Below are positions 1 to 9,941 of a stretch of 64,000 nucleotides of DNA, piece after piece. Under the pieces are notes generated by a model. The model ran no database searches, was not told the DNA's origin, and saw only the letters and a program-made list of their open reading frames with translations. Numbering within the stretch: the stretch's first letter is position 1; every line of letters starts with the position of its first letter. Source of the stretch: DUQX01 sp050948825 (GTDB lineage Bacteria > Bacillota > Dethiobacteria > DTU022 > UBA8154); contig JBMNEO010000010.1 of the NCBI GenBank assembly GCA_050948825.1, forward strand, positions 1-64,000. Direction: 5' to 3'. The position numbers and the translations under genes are program-made.

Positions 1-3000
1 CTGCGAAGATTACCGTTACTACCAACGACGGAAACTATACGGACAGCATTACTGTTACCGTTTTGGAAGAAAAAACAAGCTATATCGTTTTTATCACCCC
101 AGTGGATGGTGTAGAGGTACCCATTGGCACCGCGGAAGCGGATGCTATTGCGAAGCTTGCTTCTGAGACTACCATCATGGACAGCGGCAATGAGACCCAC
201 ACCGTAGCCCTTGAATGGACTATTACGGGTTACGATAGCAACACAGCAGGCATCTACACAGCTACCGGCACTTTTGAACTCCCCGAAGGTGTGGAGCAGT
301 CTGACCCACCAAAGGAGCTCAAAGTTATTACCATCGTCACCGTCCAGAAAGGTGGATCGGGGTCCGTTCCTGCCACTGGCGTAAGCATTTCTGAGGACGA
401 CCAGATGCTGGAAGTTGGTAACACCGTCCAGCTTACGGCAGTAGTTGAGCCGGAGGATGCTACGGACAAGAGCGTAACCTGGAGCAGCGACAATGAAGCT
501 GTGGCCACGGTAGACGAAACAGGCCTGGTGACCGCGAAGGGGGATGGTGAAGCGACGATCACTGTTACCACCACCGATGAAGGCTTCACCGACAGCATTA
601 AAGTAATCGTTGGACCTTTCTTAACAATTACAGGAGATGGGGTAGAAAAGACGGCATATTTTTCCTTGAATGAGCTTTCAAATTGGAAAACCGAGCGCCC
701 GGATGACTGGGTGGGACCCCGTGTTTATAGTACGATTAACACCTGGCCAACCAAGAAGTGGTACGCAGCCGAAGGCGTCAAGCTGACTGCGCTCTTGGAT
801 GAAGCTACGATTAAGGGTAGTTCCCGGGTAATCAAAGTAAAAGCAACTGACGGTTATGTAATGACATTTACGAGGGAAGAGCTGTTGAATGATACACGTT
901 ACTATTTTCCCAACTTTAAGGAAGATGGAGTTGACGGTGACGGGCATATCCCGGGTTCGCCGGAGTGTAAGGAACCGGTCGATGTCATTATTGCACTACG
1001 CAAAGCGGAAGGAAGCGATAACCCAAATTATATGAATCCCGTGGAATGCCCTCTACTGGTTTTGGGGCAGCGTTGGGTTACGGAGCAGACCAATCATACC
1101 TTTGTTAAAAATGTGGGCGAAATAGAAGTCTCGATCGATCCTCCCCTGAAATGGGCTGCGCCAAAGGCGGAACCGGCCGGGGGGGAAGTCCCGGCGGGAA
1201 CCGAGGTGAAACTGACCAATGAATACAACGATGCTGATAAGATTTACTACACCACCGACGGCAGCGATCCATCTTTGGAAAGCCCGATCTATAACTGGGT
1301 TGCCAGCCGCTGGTGGTCACAACGGGGAATGGACACGGTGGCCGAGATCAACCACCCCATACCGCTGTCCGAAGGCACCACCACTATCAAGGCCAAAACC
1401 ATCGGCTTTGGGCGGGAGGACAGCGAAATCGTTACCTTTACCTATAAGGTGATACCTAAAAAGACCAGCGAGAGCAGTGAAATCAAACCCGACGAAGGCG
1501 GCACGGTAAGCCTGGATGATGAAGCCGTCTTAGAAATACCGCCCGGTGCGCTTACGGGAACCGGCGCGCAGGAAGTAAAGATTGAGCGTGTGGAATCACT
1601 GCCTGCTCCGCCGTCGGGCTTCAAACTGCTGAGCGATGTCTTTGAATTCAGCATTGACGACAAGAAGAGCTACAGCTTTGCCAAGAAAGTCACCATCACT
1701 CTAAGCTTTGATCCCAAGGCTGTCGGAAAGGACGAGACCCCGTCTATCCACCGTTACGACGAAGAGTTGGGGCAATGGATAAATCTCGGCGGTGAAATAT
1801 CAGACAAAGACAACACCATTAGCGTGGAAGTGGATCACTTCAGCAAGTTTGCTGTAATGGTAGCCCTTTCCAGCAGCGTAACGGCAACAATCACACCCGG
1901 CGAAGGCGGCACCGTAAGCCTGGGAGATGAAGCCACCATTGAGATACCGGCCGGAGCGCTAAGCGGCAACAAAGGGGTGGAGGTAAAGATCGAACGTGTA
2001 GAATCGCCTCCTGCCGCACCGATAGGCTTCAGGCTGCTGGGCGATGCCTTTGAATTCAGCATTGACGGCAAGAAAAGCTACAACTTTGCTAAAGAGGTGA
2101 TTATCACTCTTAGCTTAGATCCCGAGGCTGTCGGCAAAGAAGAGACTCCGTCCATCCATTGTTTTGATGAGGAGCTAGCACAATGGGAAAACCTGGGCGG
2201 TAAAGTCTCAGGCAGTACTATTAGCGTGGAAGTGGACCACTTCACCAAGTTTGCCGTAATGGTTGAGCTTCCTTCCAGCGTAACGGCGCTGATAGAGCCG
2301 AGCGAAGGCGGCACGGTAAGCCTTGGGAATGAAGTCTCTATTGAGATACCGCCCGGTGCATTGACCGGCAGCGAGGGGGTGGAGGTAAAGATCGAGCGCG
2401 TGAAATCGCCCCCTGTAGCGCCATCAGGTTTCAAGCTGCTTGGCGATGCCTTTGAAATTACTATTGACGGCAAGAAGAGTTATCGCTTTGCTGAAGAGGT
2501 GACTATCAAACTCGGCTTTGATCCCAAAACTGCTACGGATGTGGAGGCAAACCCTCGTATTTATTATTATGATGAGCAGTTGCGCCGTTGGGTAAACCTT
2601 GGCGGCGAAATATCCGGCCACACTGTGACCGTGCAGGTGGATCACTTCACCAAGTTTGCTTTAATCGGAAAAATTAAGCTGTCCCTTACTGATATCGCCG
2701 GACACTGGGCAGAAAGCAATATTAAAAAACTGGTTTCCCTTGGTGCGATCAGCGGGTATCCGGATGGGACCTTCAGACCTAACAATAATATTACCAGGGC
2801 AGAGTTTGTTACGGTGCTGGTAAAAGCCTTCCAGATAGAAGGCCAGGGAGGAAAGGTCTTTGTTGATACCGCCTTGCACTGGGCAAGGGTAAGTATTGCC
2901 GTGGCGGCAGCCAGCGGTATAGCCGGCGGTTATGATGGCGATACTTTTAGGCCGGATGACTTAATTACCCGCGAGCAGATGGCAGCGATGATCGTGAGAG

Positions 3001-3215
3001 CGGCAAAATTAACTCCGCTGGGGGAAGAGCTTGCTTATACAGACAGTGAAAGTGTTTCCGGCTGGGCTGTAGAGGCCGTGGCTGCTGCAATAAAAAGCGG
3101 CATTATGAAAGGGTATCCCGATAATACCTTTCGCCCCCGGGGTAACGCTACCAGGGCTGAAGCTGTTACTGCTATAATGAACGCTTTGCCGGAGCATGTT
3201 AAGCCTTCAGACTGA
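1..3215 (+). CDS. SLH-anchored multidomain surface protein with MPT-fold domain (5' partial)
   Basis: The reading frame is open from the window edge (first full codon at base 3), so the N-terminus and signal peptide lie upstream. Domains in order by base: end of a Big2 Ig-like domain (3-62), a Big4-like domain (about 75-345), Big2 (about 375-615), a sulfite-oxidase-like MPT-fold domain (about 625-1130, core YSTINTWPTKKW, no Cys at the Mo-ligand position), a chitobiase-C-like beta domain (about 1150-1450, KIYYTTDGSDP), three tandem repeats of about 130 residues with GGTVSL...IEIPPGAL (1480-2670; they resemble ZU5 domains), and three SLH domains (about 2685-3195). The SLH triplet should hold the protein on secondary cell-wall polymer. 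It lacks cohesin and dockerin in the visible part, so it is a directly anchored version of the neighbouring dockerin proteins. Enzyme activity is unproven. Confidence 0.85.
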   Translation, partial: AKITVTTNDGNYTDSITVTVLEEKTSYIVFITPVDGVEVPIGTAEADAIAKLASETTIMDSGNETHTVALEWTITGYDSNTAGIYTATGTFELPEGVEQSDPPKELKVITIVTVQKGGSGSVPATGVSISEDDQMLEVGNTVQLTAVVEPEDATDKSVTWSSDNEAVATVDETGLVTAKGDGEATITVTTTDEGFTDSIKVIVGPFLTITGDGVEKTAYFSLNELSNWKTERPDDWVGPRVYSTINTWPTKKWYAAEGVKLTALLDEATIKGSSRVIKVKATDGYVMTFTREELLNDTRYYFPNFKEDGVDGDGHIPGSPECKEPVDVIIALRKAEGSDNPNYMNPVECPLLVLGQRWVTEQTNHTFVKNVGEIEVSIDPPLKWAAPKAEPAGGEVPAGTEVKLTNEYNDADKIYYTTDGSDPSLESPIYNWVASRWWSQRGMDTVAEINHPIPLSEGTTTIKAKTIGFGREDSEIVTFTYKVIPKKTSESSEIKPDEGGTVSLDDEAVLEIPPGALTGTGAQEVKIERVESLPAPPSGFKLLSDVFEFSIDDKKSYSFAKKVTITLSFDPKAVGKDETPSIHRYDEELGQWINLGGEISDKDNTISVEVDHFSKFAVMVALSSSVTATITPGEGGTVSLGDEATIEIPAGALSGNKGVEVKIERVESPPAAPIGFRLLGDAFEFSIDGKKSYNFAKEVIITLSLDPEAVGKEETPSIHCFDEELAQWENLGGKVSGSTISVEVDHFTKFAVMVELPSSVTALIEPSEGGTVSLGNEVSIEIPPGALTGSEGVEVKIERVKSPPVAPSGFKLLGDAFEITIDGKKSYRFAEEVTIKLGFDPKTATDVEANPRIYYYDEQLRRWVNLGGEISGHTVTVQVDHFTKFALIGKIKLSLTDIAGHWAESNIKKLVSLGAISGYPDGTFRPNNNITRAEFVTVLVKAFQIEGQGGKVFVDTALHWARVSIAVAAASGIAGGYDGDTFRPDDLITREQMAAMIVRAAKLTPLGEELAYTDSESVSGWAVEAVAAAIKSGIMKGYPDNTFRPRGNATRAEAVTAIMNALPEHVKPSD

Positions 3216-3325
3216 TAGTGCACGCAGTTGCTCTTTTCGAAGCGTCCGGGACTGGTAATCAGCGGAGAAGTTTGGATGTTCTGTTGAAGTCAACTCAGTT
3301 ATAGAGGAAAAGCTCATAAATAATA

Positions 3326-3490
3326 GCATACTGCTCCGAACCCTGCGACCTAAAGGGATATACCCCATGGTCACCGGGTCTATAGGTTCGTCTGAAAACG
3401 GGCGGGCCTCCCATTGCGGAAAGGAGCCAATAACCGGATATTGTAATCCGGCTGGTATCCTTTTTGGCTGGCCGGTTCTTTATTATTGTT
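3326..3490 (+). promoter_or_regulatory. Moco/Tuco-type riboswitch with terminator switch, copy 1
   Basis: This leader has the blocks I associate with the Moco RNA motif: CTCCGA at its 5' side, a central CCATGGT segment, GAAAACGGGCGG, and a terminal GGCCTCCC...GGAAAGGAGCC hairpin (about 3406-3427). A closing stem GCGACC/GGTCAC aligns with GCAACC/GGTTGC in the second copy at 11.5 kb, with one covarying pair. Downstream, CCGGAT/ATCCGG can form an antiterminator that competes with CCGGCTGG/GGCTGGCCGG, a stem followed by TTCTTTATTATT. This reads as a transcription-termination switch controlling the giant surface gene that starts 85 bases later. The rest of the 3216-3574 gap holds a hairpin-like 3' UTR shared with 11.38-11.42 kb and a second AGGAGGTGA near 3500 with no credible reading frame. 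Confidence 0.78.
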
Positions 3491-3574
3491 ATTGTCTGAA
3501 AGGAGGTGAAATACCGCTTTTTGCCGTAGGACAACTATTCGAGGAACAAAATAATTAAGGAGGAAGAGTAAAAG

Positions 3575-6500
3575 ATGACAAAAAAAAGGAGAGCTGCATG
3601 GTATAAACTATTTTCTATCGTAATGGTTTTATCCTTGCTTGCCGGTATGGTCGTTCCGGTAGCCCCTGCAGTGGCGTATGCCGAGGGGGAAGATGCTTTT
3701 CTGGTCCCGGATTTGACCAGAGGTGTTGACGATCCTTTGTTGGACAGTCCGGGCAGTCCTCTAGAAAGCACCGCTGAAGATGATGCGGAGCAGATGGCTG
3801 AAGACGATACGGTTTATGACGAAGGGGCCTCCGATGAAAGTGCCTCTGAAGACGATCCTCAGGAGGATACCGTAGCCGATGCGGTGTCTGACGAGAAGGC
3901 TTCCGAGGAAAACACCTCTGAAGATGATACGGAAGAGGACACTGTAACCAATACGGTTTATGGTGAAGCGACCCCTGAAAGGACTTCAATGGGGGTTGGG
4001 ATATTATCGGAAGGGCCCACGGTAACGGTAACCGGAAACGGTGTAGAAAACCCTCAAACTTTTGATCTGTCGGAATTTATAGACGAGCATCCGGATGCCT
4101 GGGTAGATGCGCGGGTTTACAGCACGATTAACACCTGGCCCTCCAAGAAGTGGTATGTAGCCGAAGGCGTCAAGGTAGCTGCGCTTTTGGAAGAAGCTGA
4201 TATTAAGGATGAGGCACAGTTAATAAAAGTTAAAGCATCCGACGGTTATGTAATGGCCTTTACGAGGAAAGAATTGTTAGAGGACACGCGTTACTACTTT
4301 CCCAACTTTAAAGAGGAGGGTGTTGACGGTGACGGGCATATTCCGGGTTCGCCGGAGGGGGCAGAACCGGTTGATGCCATTTTAGCCTTGCAAAGCGTTG
4401 AAGGCAGCGATAATCCAGGATATATGAACCCTTTGAACTGCCCGCTGCTGGTTTTGGGACAGCGTGGAGTAACCGAGCAGACCAACCACACCTTTGTGAA
4501 AAAAGTGGCAGAGATTGAGGTTTCCTGTGATTTTCCCCTGAAACACGTTAAACCAACGGCGGACCCATCCGGAGGGGAAGTTCCGGTGGGGACAGAGGTG
4601 ACATTGACCAATCAACGTAACGACGATGACAAGATCTATTATACCACCGATGGCAGCGATCCGAACGTATGGGATAGCCTGATCTACAACTGGGTTGCCA
4701 GCCGCTGGTGGTCGCAACGGGGTGAAGAAGCGGTAGCTGAGATCAACCACCCCATAGTGCTGACCGAAGACACCACCATCAAGGCTAAAACCATCGGCTT
4801 TGGGCGGGAGGACAGTGATATCGTTACCTTCGAGTACACTGTCTATACAGTGGATGTTATCGGCGTCAGTATTGACGAGGATGACCAGGAACTGAAGGAG
4901 GGCGAGACGGTCCAGCTTACTGCTATAGTTGAGCCGGAGGATGCCACGGACAAGAGCGTAACCTGGAGCAGTAGCAATGAAGATGTTGCCACGGTAGACG
5001 AAACCGGTTTGGTGACCGCGGTAGCAGAAGGCGAGGCGGAGATCACCGTTACTACCAACGACGGAAACTATACGGACAGCATCACCGTAACCGTTGTCTC
5101 GGTTCCAGTGGTATTTACCGTAGAAATAAACGGTGAAGAGGTAGAAGCCTACACCATGGCAGATTTAAAAGCCATGCCTGCCACTACCAGGGCCTATGGC
5201 GCTACAGGTTGCTATGTGCGTACCGGTGTGGACTTTATCTATCTACTGGAGTACCTGGATATCGATTATCAGAACTGGACAGTAAAGCTAAAAATGACAG
5301 ATGCTCCAAGCGGATATCCTCTCAACTTCTCAACTCTAATAGACCCTCTGCTTGCTTATGAGGAGAGTACAGGTGGTTCTGACTTTATACCGTTTCTTCC
5401 GTTGATACTTTATCATGGTGACGGCAGTAACCATAAATTAGCATATCAAAATGTAGTCGGGATTAACGTTATCAAACCGGTTCTCAATCCTCCGGCACTT
5501 GTAGCTGACAGCACCGATAATACAGTAGGCAACCCCATCGAGCTGACTTTTACGGACGATGAAGAGTGGAGAAACGCCGTAAACGATGTGACGGTAAACG
5601 ATAACGCCATAGCAAGTGATGATTATACATTGGAAGCGGGTAAGCTTACCATCGACGCCAGTGTATTTACCGCTGCCGGCGAGTATACCATTATGGTCAA
5701 AGCAACTGGCTATGAGGACGCCACAGTTACGCAAATCTTAACAACTTCGGATTTCGTAGTCCAAGACGGGGTTCTGGTGGAATACAAAGGTGCCGGCGGT
5801 GATGTGGTCATTCCTGGTGATCTGGGTATAACCACCATCGGGAGCATGGCATTTGCTGAACTTGGCAATCTGACTTCAGTGGTTATTCCTGAAGGTGTAA
5901 CTACTATTCAAGGTATTGCCTTCGAAGGCTGTCCCAACCTGAATACAGTGGTCTTGCCTGAGAGTGTAAACAAAATAGGCGCCTGTGCCTTTGCCGAATG
6001 CCCCAAGCTAACCCAGATAAATATACCTGAAGCGGTTACCAGCATTGAAAAAGAAACCTTTTATCGATGCTCTGCGCTTACCAGCATTACACTTCCTAGC
6101 GGTATTACCAGCATTGGGGAAGCGGCATTTCAACAATGTTATAACCTATCCGATATAAATATCCCTGATGCTGTTACCAGCATTGGAGAGAATGCATTTC
6201 GAAGATGTGAAGCATTGACTGAGATAGTTATTCCCGGTAATGTAACCAGCATTGGTGACAGTGCTTTTATTAGATGCGACAATCTTAGTTCTTTAACCAT
6301 TCTAAGCACCGAAACCGCCTTTGGAAGCGGTGTGTTTACCGATTGTCCTAATGTAACCATCTACGGTTACAGCAGTTCTACCGCCGAAGCCTATGCAACT
6401 GCTAACGGCATTCCTTTTGTCGCCTTAGACGGAGAGGATATCCCGCTGACTATTGTTGTTAAAGAAGATGGTACTGAAATCCGGACTGTTTCTTACAACA

Positions 6501-9500
6501 TGGCTGATTGGGAAACTGCCCAGCAGCGTTATTCAGCGAGGGACAGTATGCCCGCCTACAGGCTGGGAGCGGCCGAAGGCGTTTTCCTGGAGGATCTACT
6601 GGAAGATGCTGATATCGACATTAGCAAGATTACCGGTTTTAAATTCGTCTCTACCGACGATTACGCTATGCCCATTTCTAAGAGCGAGCTTCTGGATGTG
6701 CCGCGCTATTACTATCCGAATATCTTTGAGGCTGATCAGGAAGAAGGCGCAGAACCGGTAAAACCCATGCTCGCCCTGAAATCCTACGTGGGAGCGCGGG
6801 GAAGTAGCGAACCGCCCTCCTGGGATATGATCGACGACCAGAACACCATCAGGCTGTTCGCGGGGCAGAAGACCCCTGAGGACATCAACTACGGCCTGTT
6901 CGCCAAGTGGATTTGCGAGATTGAGGTGGAGTTGGAGACCGCCGATGTACCTGTTACCGGTGTGAACATTTCCGAAGGTGACCAGGAACTGTATGAAGGC
7001 GAGACTGTCCAGCTTACCGCCGTTGTGGAGCCGGATAACGCCACAGACAAGAGCGTCACCTGGAGCAGCAGCAATGAAACAGTGGCCACGGTTAGCGAAA
7101 CCGGCCTAGTGACCGCGGTAGCGGAAGGTACGGAGGAGATCACCGTTACCACCAACGATGGGGGTTTCACCGATAGCATCACTGTTACCGTCGTACCAGT
7201 CTCCGATTTTGTAGTCGTTGACGGTGTTCTCGTGGAATACAAAGGTGCCGGCGGCGATGTGGTTATCCCGGGCGATCTGGGTATAACCGAGATTGGATTT
7301 GAAGCATTTAGAGAAAATGGAACCCTGACATCGGTAATTATTCCAGAAGGCGTTACTTTAATTAACAAAAATGCTTTTCGGAAGTGTACTAACCTTGCTA
7401 TGGTAGACCTTCCGGATAGCCTCCTTAAAATTGGAGACTCTGCTTTCTATCAGTGTTACAGTTTGACTGAGGTGACCCTCCCCGAAAATCTCGAATGGCT
7501 TAGTTACGCCACCTTTGATTTTTGTGAAAGCCTGCAGTCTCTGACCTTTTTAAGTGTTGACGTTTTCATCAACAGTCCGATTGCCTTCATCTTGCCCCCG
7601 TCGCTTACTATTTACGGTTACAGCGGCTCTACTGCTGAAGCCTATGCAAATAGTAAAGGCATACCTTTTATAGCCCTCGATGCCAAGCCCCATATCGTCT
7701 CCGTCACCCCGGTGGGCGATGTGCAAGTGCCCATCGGCACCGTGGAAGCGGATGCTATTGTGGCACTTGCTTCCGAGACGACGATTACGGACAGCGACGA
7801 TGAGACGCACACCGTGGCCCTAGACTGGACCATTGCGGAATACGACGGCAACACACCAGGTGACTACACCGCCACCGGTACTTTTGAGCTGCCCGAAGGC
7901 GTAAAGCAATCCGACCCGCCGCTGGAGCTCAAAGTTACCGCCACCGTTACCGTCCTGGCTCAGGCCAAATACGCAGTAACCTTGACCGTTGATCCCGTTG
8001 AAAGCGGCAGTGCTAGCGGTGCCGGTGAATACGCAGAAGGCGACAGCGTGACCGTGGAAGCCCAGGCTGCCGAAGGCTATGCCTTTGTCAACTGGACAGG
8101 CGCAGAAGGCGAAGTTAGCACCAATGCCTCCTACACCTTCACCATGCCTGCGGCAGACGTCTCTCTGACGGCCAACTTCGAACCAGTCTCCGATTTTGTA
8201 GTCGTTGACGGTGTTCTCGTGGAATACAAAGGTGCCGGCGGCGATGTGGTTATCCCGGGCGATCTGGGTATAACCGAGATTGGATTTGAAGCATTTAGAG
8301 AAAATGGAACCCTGACATCGGTAATTATTCCAGAAGGCGTTACTTTAATTAACAAAAATGCTTTTCGGAAGTGTACTAACCTTGCTATGGTAGACCTTCC
8401 GGATAGCCTCCTTAAAATTGGAGACTCTGCTTTCTATCAGTGTTACAGTTTGACTGAGGTGACCCTCCCCGAAAATCTCGAATGGCTTAGTTACGCCACC
8501 TTTGATTTTTGTGAAAGCCTGCAGTCTCTGACCTTTTTAAGTGTTGACGTTTTCATCAACAGTCCGATTGCCTTCATCTTGCCCCCGTCGCTTACTATTT
8601 ACGGTTACAGCGGCTCTACTGCTGAAGCCTATGCAAATAGTAAAGACATACCTTTTGAGGTCCTCGACGCCAAACCCCATATCGTCTCCATCACCCCGGT
8701 GGACGATGTGCAAGTGCCTTACGGCACCGCGGAAGGGGACGCTATTGCGGCGCTTGCTTCCGGGACGACGATTACGGACAGTGATGGTGTAACCCATAAC
8801 GTTTTCTTAACATGGACCATTGAGGATTACGACGGAAACACACCGGGCGCCTACACCGCCACCGGCACCTTTGAGCTGCCCGAAGGCGTGGAGCAGTCCG
8901 ATCCTGCCATGGAGCTCAAAGTTACCGCTACGGTGACAGTAGCCCAAGGCTATAACATGCTCAACGTAGAGGCGGAGCCGGCCGATATTCCCATCGGAGA
9001 TAGCTTTACGGTATCAGTCAATGTGGAAAACATCAGCGATGTGCAGGGTTACGAAGTAACCTTAAAATACGACCCTGCCTATGCAGAATACAAATCGTAC
9101 CAGGTACCCTTCAAGCCAGATAGCATGGCACTAAAAGTTATCGAAGAAGGCAAGATCACAGTTGCCAACTTTGTCCTTGGCGATGCTCCCTGGGAGCAAG
9201 ACTCCGGAGCCCTGGTGGAGGTAGAGTTTGAGTCCAGGTACCCCGGTACCATCGAGGGCGGAGTCTATGATTTCACCTTTGAGGAGATAGAAGTGGTGCT
9301 GGAACCGAGGGACAGCAGCGATCCTGCCGTTAGGGAGAAGCTGGATTCCCCGGTAGTGAAATACTACGAGGGCAGCGATGTTGATATCTATGCTGCGCTG
9401 GAGTTAAGAGAGGATCACGGAGGCATAACCTCCAACTTGCAGAATGGCAGCGATTATGAAGTAACCACAGGTAGCGATGGCAGTGCCACATTTGAAATGG

Positions 9501-9847
9501 TACGGCCAGGTGAATATTCCCTTACACTGGAAGCTGACGGCTATCTAAAGGCAGTAGTAGAGGGAGTTGTCGTCACCTTTGGTGAAGAAAACCAGGTGGG
9601 GACAGCACTTAATCCTGTCCTACTTTACGCCGGTGATGTAAACGGCGACGGGAAAATCTGTATCATGGACATAGCCCTTGCTGCCAATGAATACGGCCAG
9701 GCAGGCGATCCCGGCTGGGTCATTGAGGATCTTAACCTTGACGGGAAAGTGAACATTTCAGATCTCGCAGCGATTGCCAGAAACTTTGACCTGACAACTG
9801 CTGATACCACTTACAATTACAAAGATGAAGCTCCCTACTGGGAGTAG
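3575..9847 (+). CDS. Giant secreted mosaic protein: three MPT-fold domains, BspA repeats, cohesin and dockerin
   Basis: 2090 residues; ATG follows AAGGAGGAAGAG. Signal peptide 1-36 (cleavage near AYA), acidic Asp/Glu/Ser linker to about 145, MPT-fold domain 147-324 (YSTINTWPSKKW), chitobiase-C-like 327-424, Big2 426-508, a short second MPT-like domain 511-639 with a Cys (GATGCYVRTGVDF), a Shr-type HID domain (formerly DUF1533) 639-723, BspA leucine-rich repeats 724-954, a third divergent MPT-like domain 955-1124, Big2 1124-1208, BspA repeats 1210-1369, Big4 1370-1464, InlB-B-like 1465-1537, a near-identical BspA block 1538-1698, Big4 to 1790, cohesin-like 1793-1920, a carboxypeptidase-regulatory-like domain, and a type I dockerin 2018-2076 with two calcium loops (DVNGDGKICIMD, DLNLDGKVNISD). 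It lacks an SLH anchor, so attachment presumably runs through dockerin to a cohesin such as the one in the next gene. Confidence 0.88.
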   Translation: MTKKRRAAWYKLFSIVMVLSLLAGMVVPVAPAVAYAEGEDAFLVPDLTRGVDDPLLDSPGSPLESTAEDDAEQMAEDDTVYDEGASDESASEDDPQEDTVADAVSDEKASEENTSEDDTEEDTVTNTVYGEATPERTSMGVGILSEGPTVTVTGNGVENPQTFDLSEFIDEHPDAWVDARVYSTINTWPSKKWYVAEGVKVAALLEEADIKDEAQLIKVKASDGYVMAFTRKELLEDTRYYFPNFKEEGVDGDGHIPGSPEGAEPVDAILALQSVEGSDNPGYMNPLNCPLLVLGQRGVTEQTNHTFVKKVAEIEVSCDFPLKHVKPTADPSGGEVPVGTEVTLTNQRNDDDKIYYTTDGSDPNVWDSLIYNWVASRWWSQRGEEAVAEINHPIVLTEDTTIKAKTIGFGREDSDIVTFEYTVYTVDVIGVSIDEDDQELKEGETVQLTAIVEPEDATDKSVTWSSSNEDVATVDETGLVTAVAEGEAEITVTTNDGNYTDSITVTVVSVPVVFTVEINGEEVEAYTMADLKAMPATTRAYGATGCYVRTGVDFIYLLEYLDIDYQNWTVKLKMTDAPSGYPLNFSTLIDPLLAYEESTGGSDFIPFLPLILYHGDGSNHKLAYQNVVGINVIKPVLNPPALVADSTDNTVGNPIELTFTDDEEWRNAVNDVTVNDNAIASDDYTLEAGKLTIDASVFTAAGEYTIMVKATGYEDATVTQILTTSDFVVQDGVLVEYKGAGGDVVIPGDLGITTIGSMAFAELGNLTSVVIPEGVTTIQGIAFEGCPNLNTVVLPESVNKIGACAFAECPKLTQINIPEAVTSIEKETFYRCSALTSITLPSGITSIGEAAFQQCYNLSDINIPDAVTSIGENAFRRCEALTEIVIPGNVTSIGDSAFIRCDNLSSLTILSTETAFGSGVFTDCPNVTIYGYSSSTAEAYATANGIPFVALDGEDIPLTIVVKEDGTEIRTVSYNMADWETAQQRYSARDSMPAYRLGAAEGVFLEDLLEDADIDISKITGFKFVSTDDYAMPISKSELLDVPRYYYPNIFEADQEEGAEPVKPMLALKSYVGARGSSEPPSWDMIDDQNTIRLFAGQKTPEDINYGLFAKWICEIEVELETADVPVTGVNISEGDQELYEGETVQLTAVVEPDNATDKSVTWSSSNETVATVSETGLVTAVAEGTEEITVTTNDGGFTDSITVTVVPVSDFVVVDGVLVEYKGAGGDVVIPGDLGITEIGFEAFRENGTLTSVIIPEGVTLINKNAFRKCTNLAMVDLPDSLLKIGDSAFYQCYSLTEVTLPENLEWLSYATFDFCESLQSLTFLSVDVFINSPIAFILPPSLTIYGYSGSTAEAYANSKGIPFIALDAKPHIVSVTPVGDVQVPIGTVEADAIVALASETTITDSDDETHTVALDWTIAEYDGNTPGDYTATGTFELPEGVKQSDPPLELKVTATVTVLAQAKYAVTLTVDPVESGSASGAGEYAEGDSVTVEAQAAEGYAFVNWTGAEGEVSTNASYTFTMPAADVSLTANFEPVSDFVVVDGVLVEYKGAGGDVVIPGDLGITEIGFEAFRENGTLTSVIIPEGVTLINKNAFRKCTNLAMVDLPDSLLKIGDSAFYQCYSLTEVTLPENLEWLSYATFDFCESLQSLTFLSVDVFINSPIAFILPPSLTIYGYSGSTAEAYANSKDIPFEVLDAKPHIVSITPVDDVQVPYGTAEGDAIAALASGTTITDSDGVTHNVFLTWTIEDYDGNTPGAYTATGTFELPEGVEQSDPAMELKVTATVTVAQGYNMLNVEAEPADIPIGDSFTVSVNVENISDVQGYEVTLKYDPAYAEYKSYQVPFKPDSMALKVIEEGKITVANFVLGDAPWEQDSGALVEVEFESRYPGTIEGGVYDFTFEEIEVVLEPRDSSDPAVREKLDSPVVKYYEGSDVDIYAALELREDHGGITSNLQNGSDYEVTTGSDGSATFEMVRPGEYSLTLEADGYLKAVVEGVVVTFGEENQVGTALNPVLLYAGDVNGDGKICIMDIALAANEYGQAGDPGWVIEDLNLDGKVNISDLAAIARNFDLTTADTTYNYKDEAPYWE
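7195..7658 (+). repeat. 464-bp exact direct repeat inside a BspA block, copy 1
   Basis: Bases 7195-7658 read the same as 8182-8645 (offset 987). The repeat encodes one BspA-type leucine-rich block. No synonymous difference is visible, which means recent duplication or gene conversion, or an assembly effect. Confidence 0.85.
8182..8645 (+). repeat. 464-bp exact direct repeat inside a BspA block, copy 2
   Basis: Second copy of the block at 7195-7658. The copies diverge just after it, at Gly versus Asp in SKGIPF/SKDIPF. The two copies are separated by a Big4 and an InlB-B-like domain. Confidence 0.85.
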
Positions 9848-9912
9848 AAAGGAATAAGTAAGTATTATATCGGGGGGCAGGGGTGCTTTACCTGCCTCCC
9901 GCAATCTTACTA
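8951..9912 (+). repeat. Cohesin-dockerin C-terminal module, DNA copy A
   Basis: About 962 bases covering the cohesin-like, carboxypeptidase-regulatory-like and dockerin domains, the stop codon and the 3' hairpin. Near-identical DNA occurs at 16020-16981, and coding-only copies at 21096-21992 and about 23567-24463. The identity runs past the stop codon into untranslated DNA, so exchange happens at DNA level. Confidence 0.88.
9872..9900 (+). terminator. 3' hairpin after the dockerin gene
   Basis: A GGGGGGCAGG/CCTGCCTCCC stem of 10 pairs (one G-T wobble) with a 9-base loop. The tail is not T-rich, so it may only partly terminate or may protect the 3' end. The next gene starts 41 bases later. 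Confidence 0.55.
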
Positions 9913-9941
9913 AGTGAGCCAAGGGAAAGGAGATTATTCCG

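Noticed and set aside
3499..3560. A leader peptide after the first riboswitch (AGGAGGTGA near 3500)
   Set aside because: The frames after it close within a few codons, and the two leaders do not conserve a peptide.
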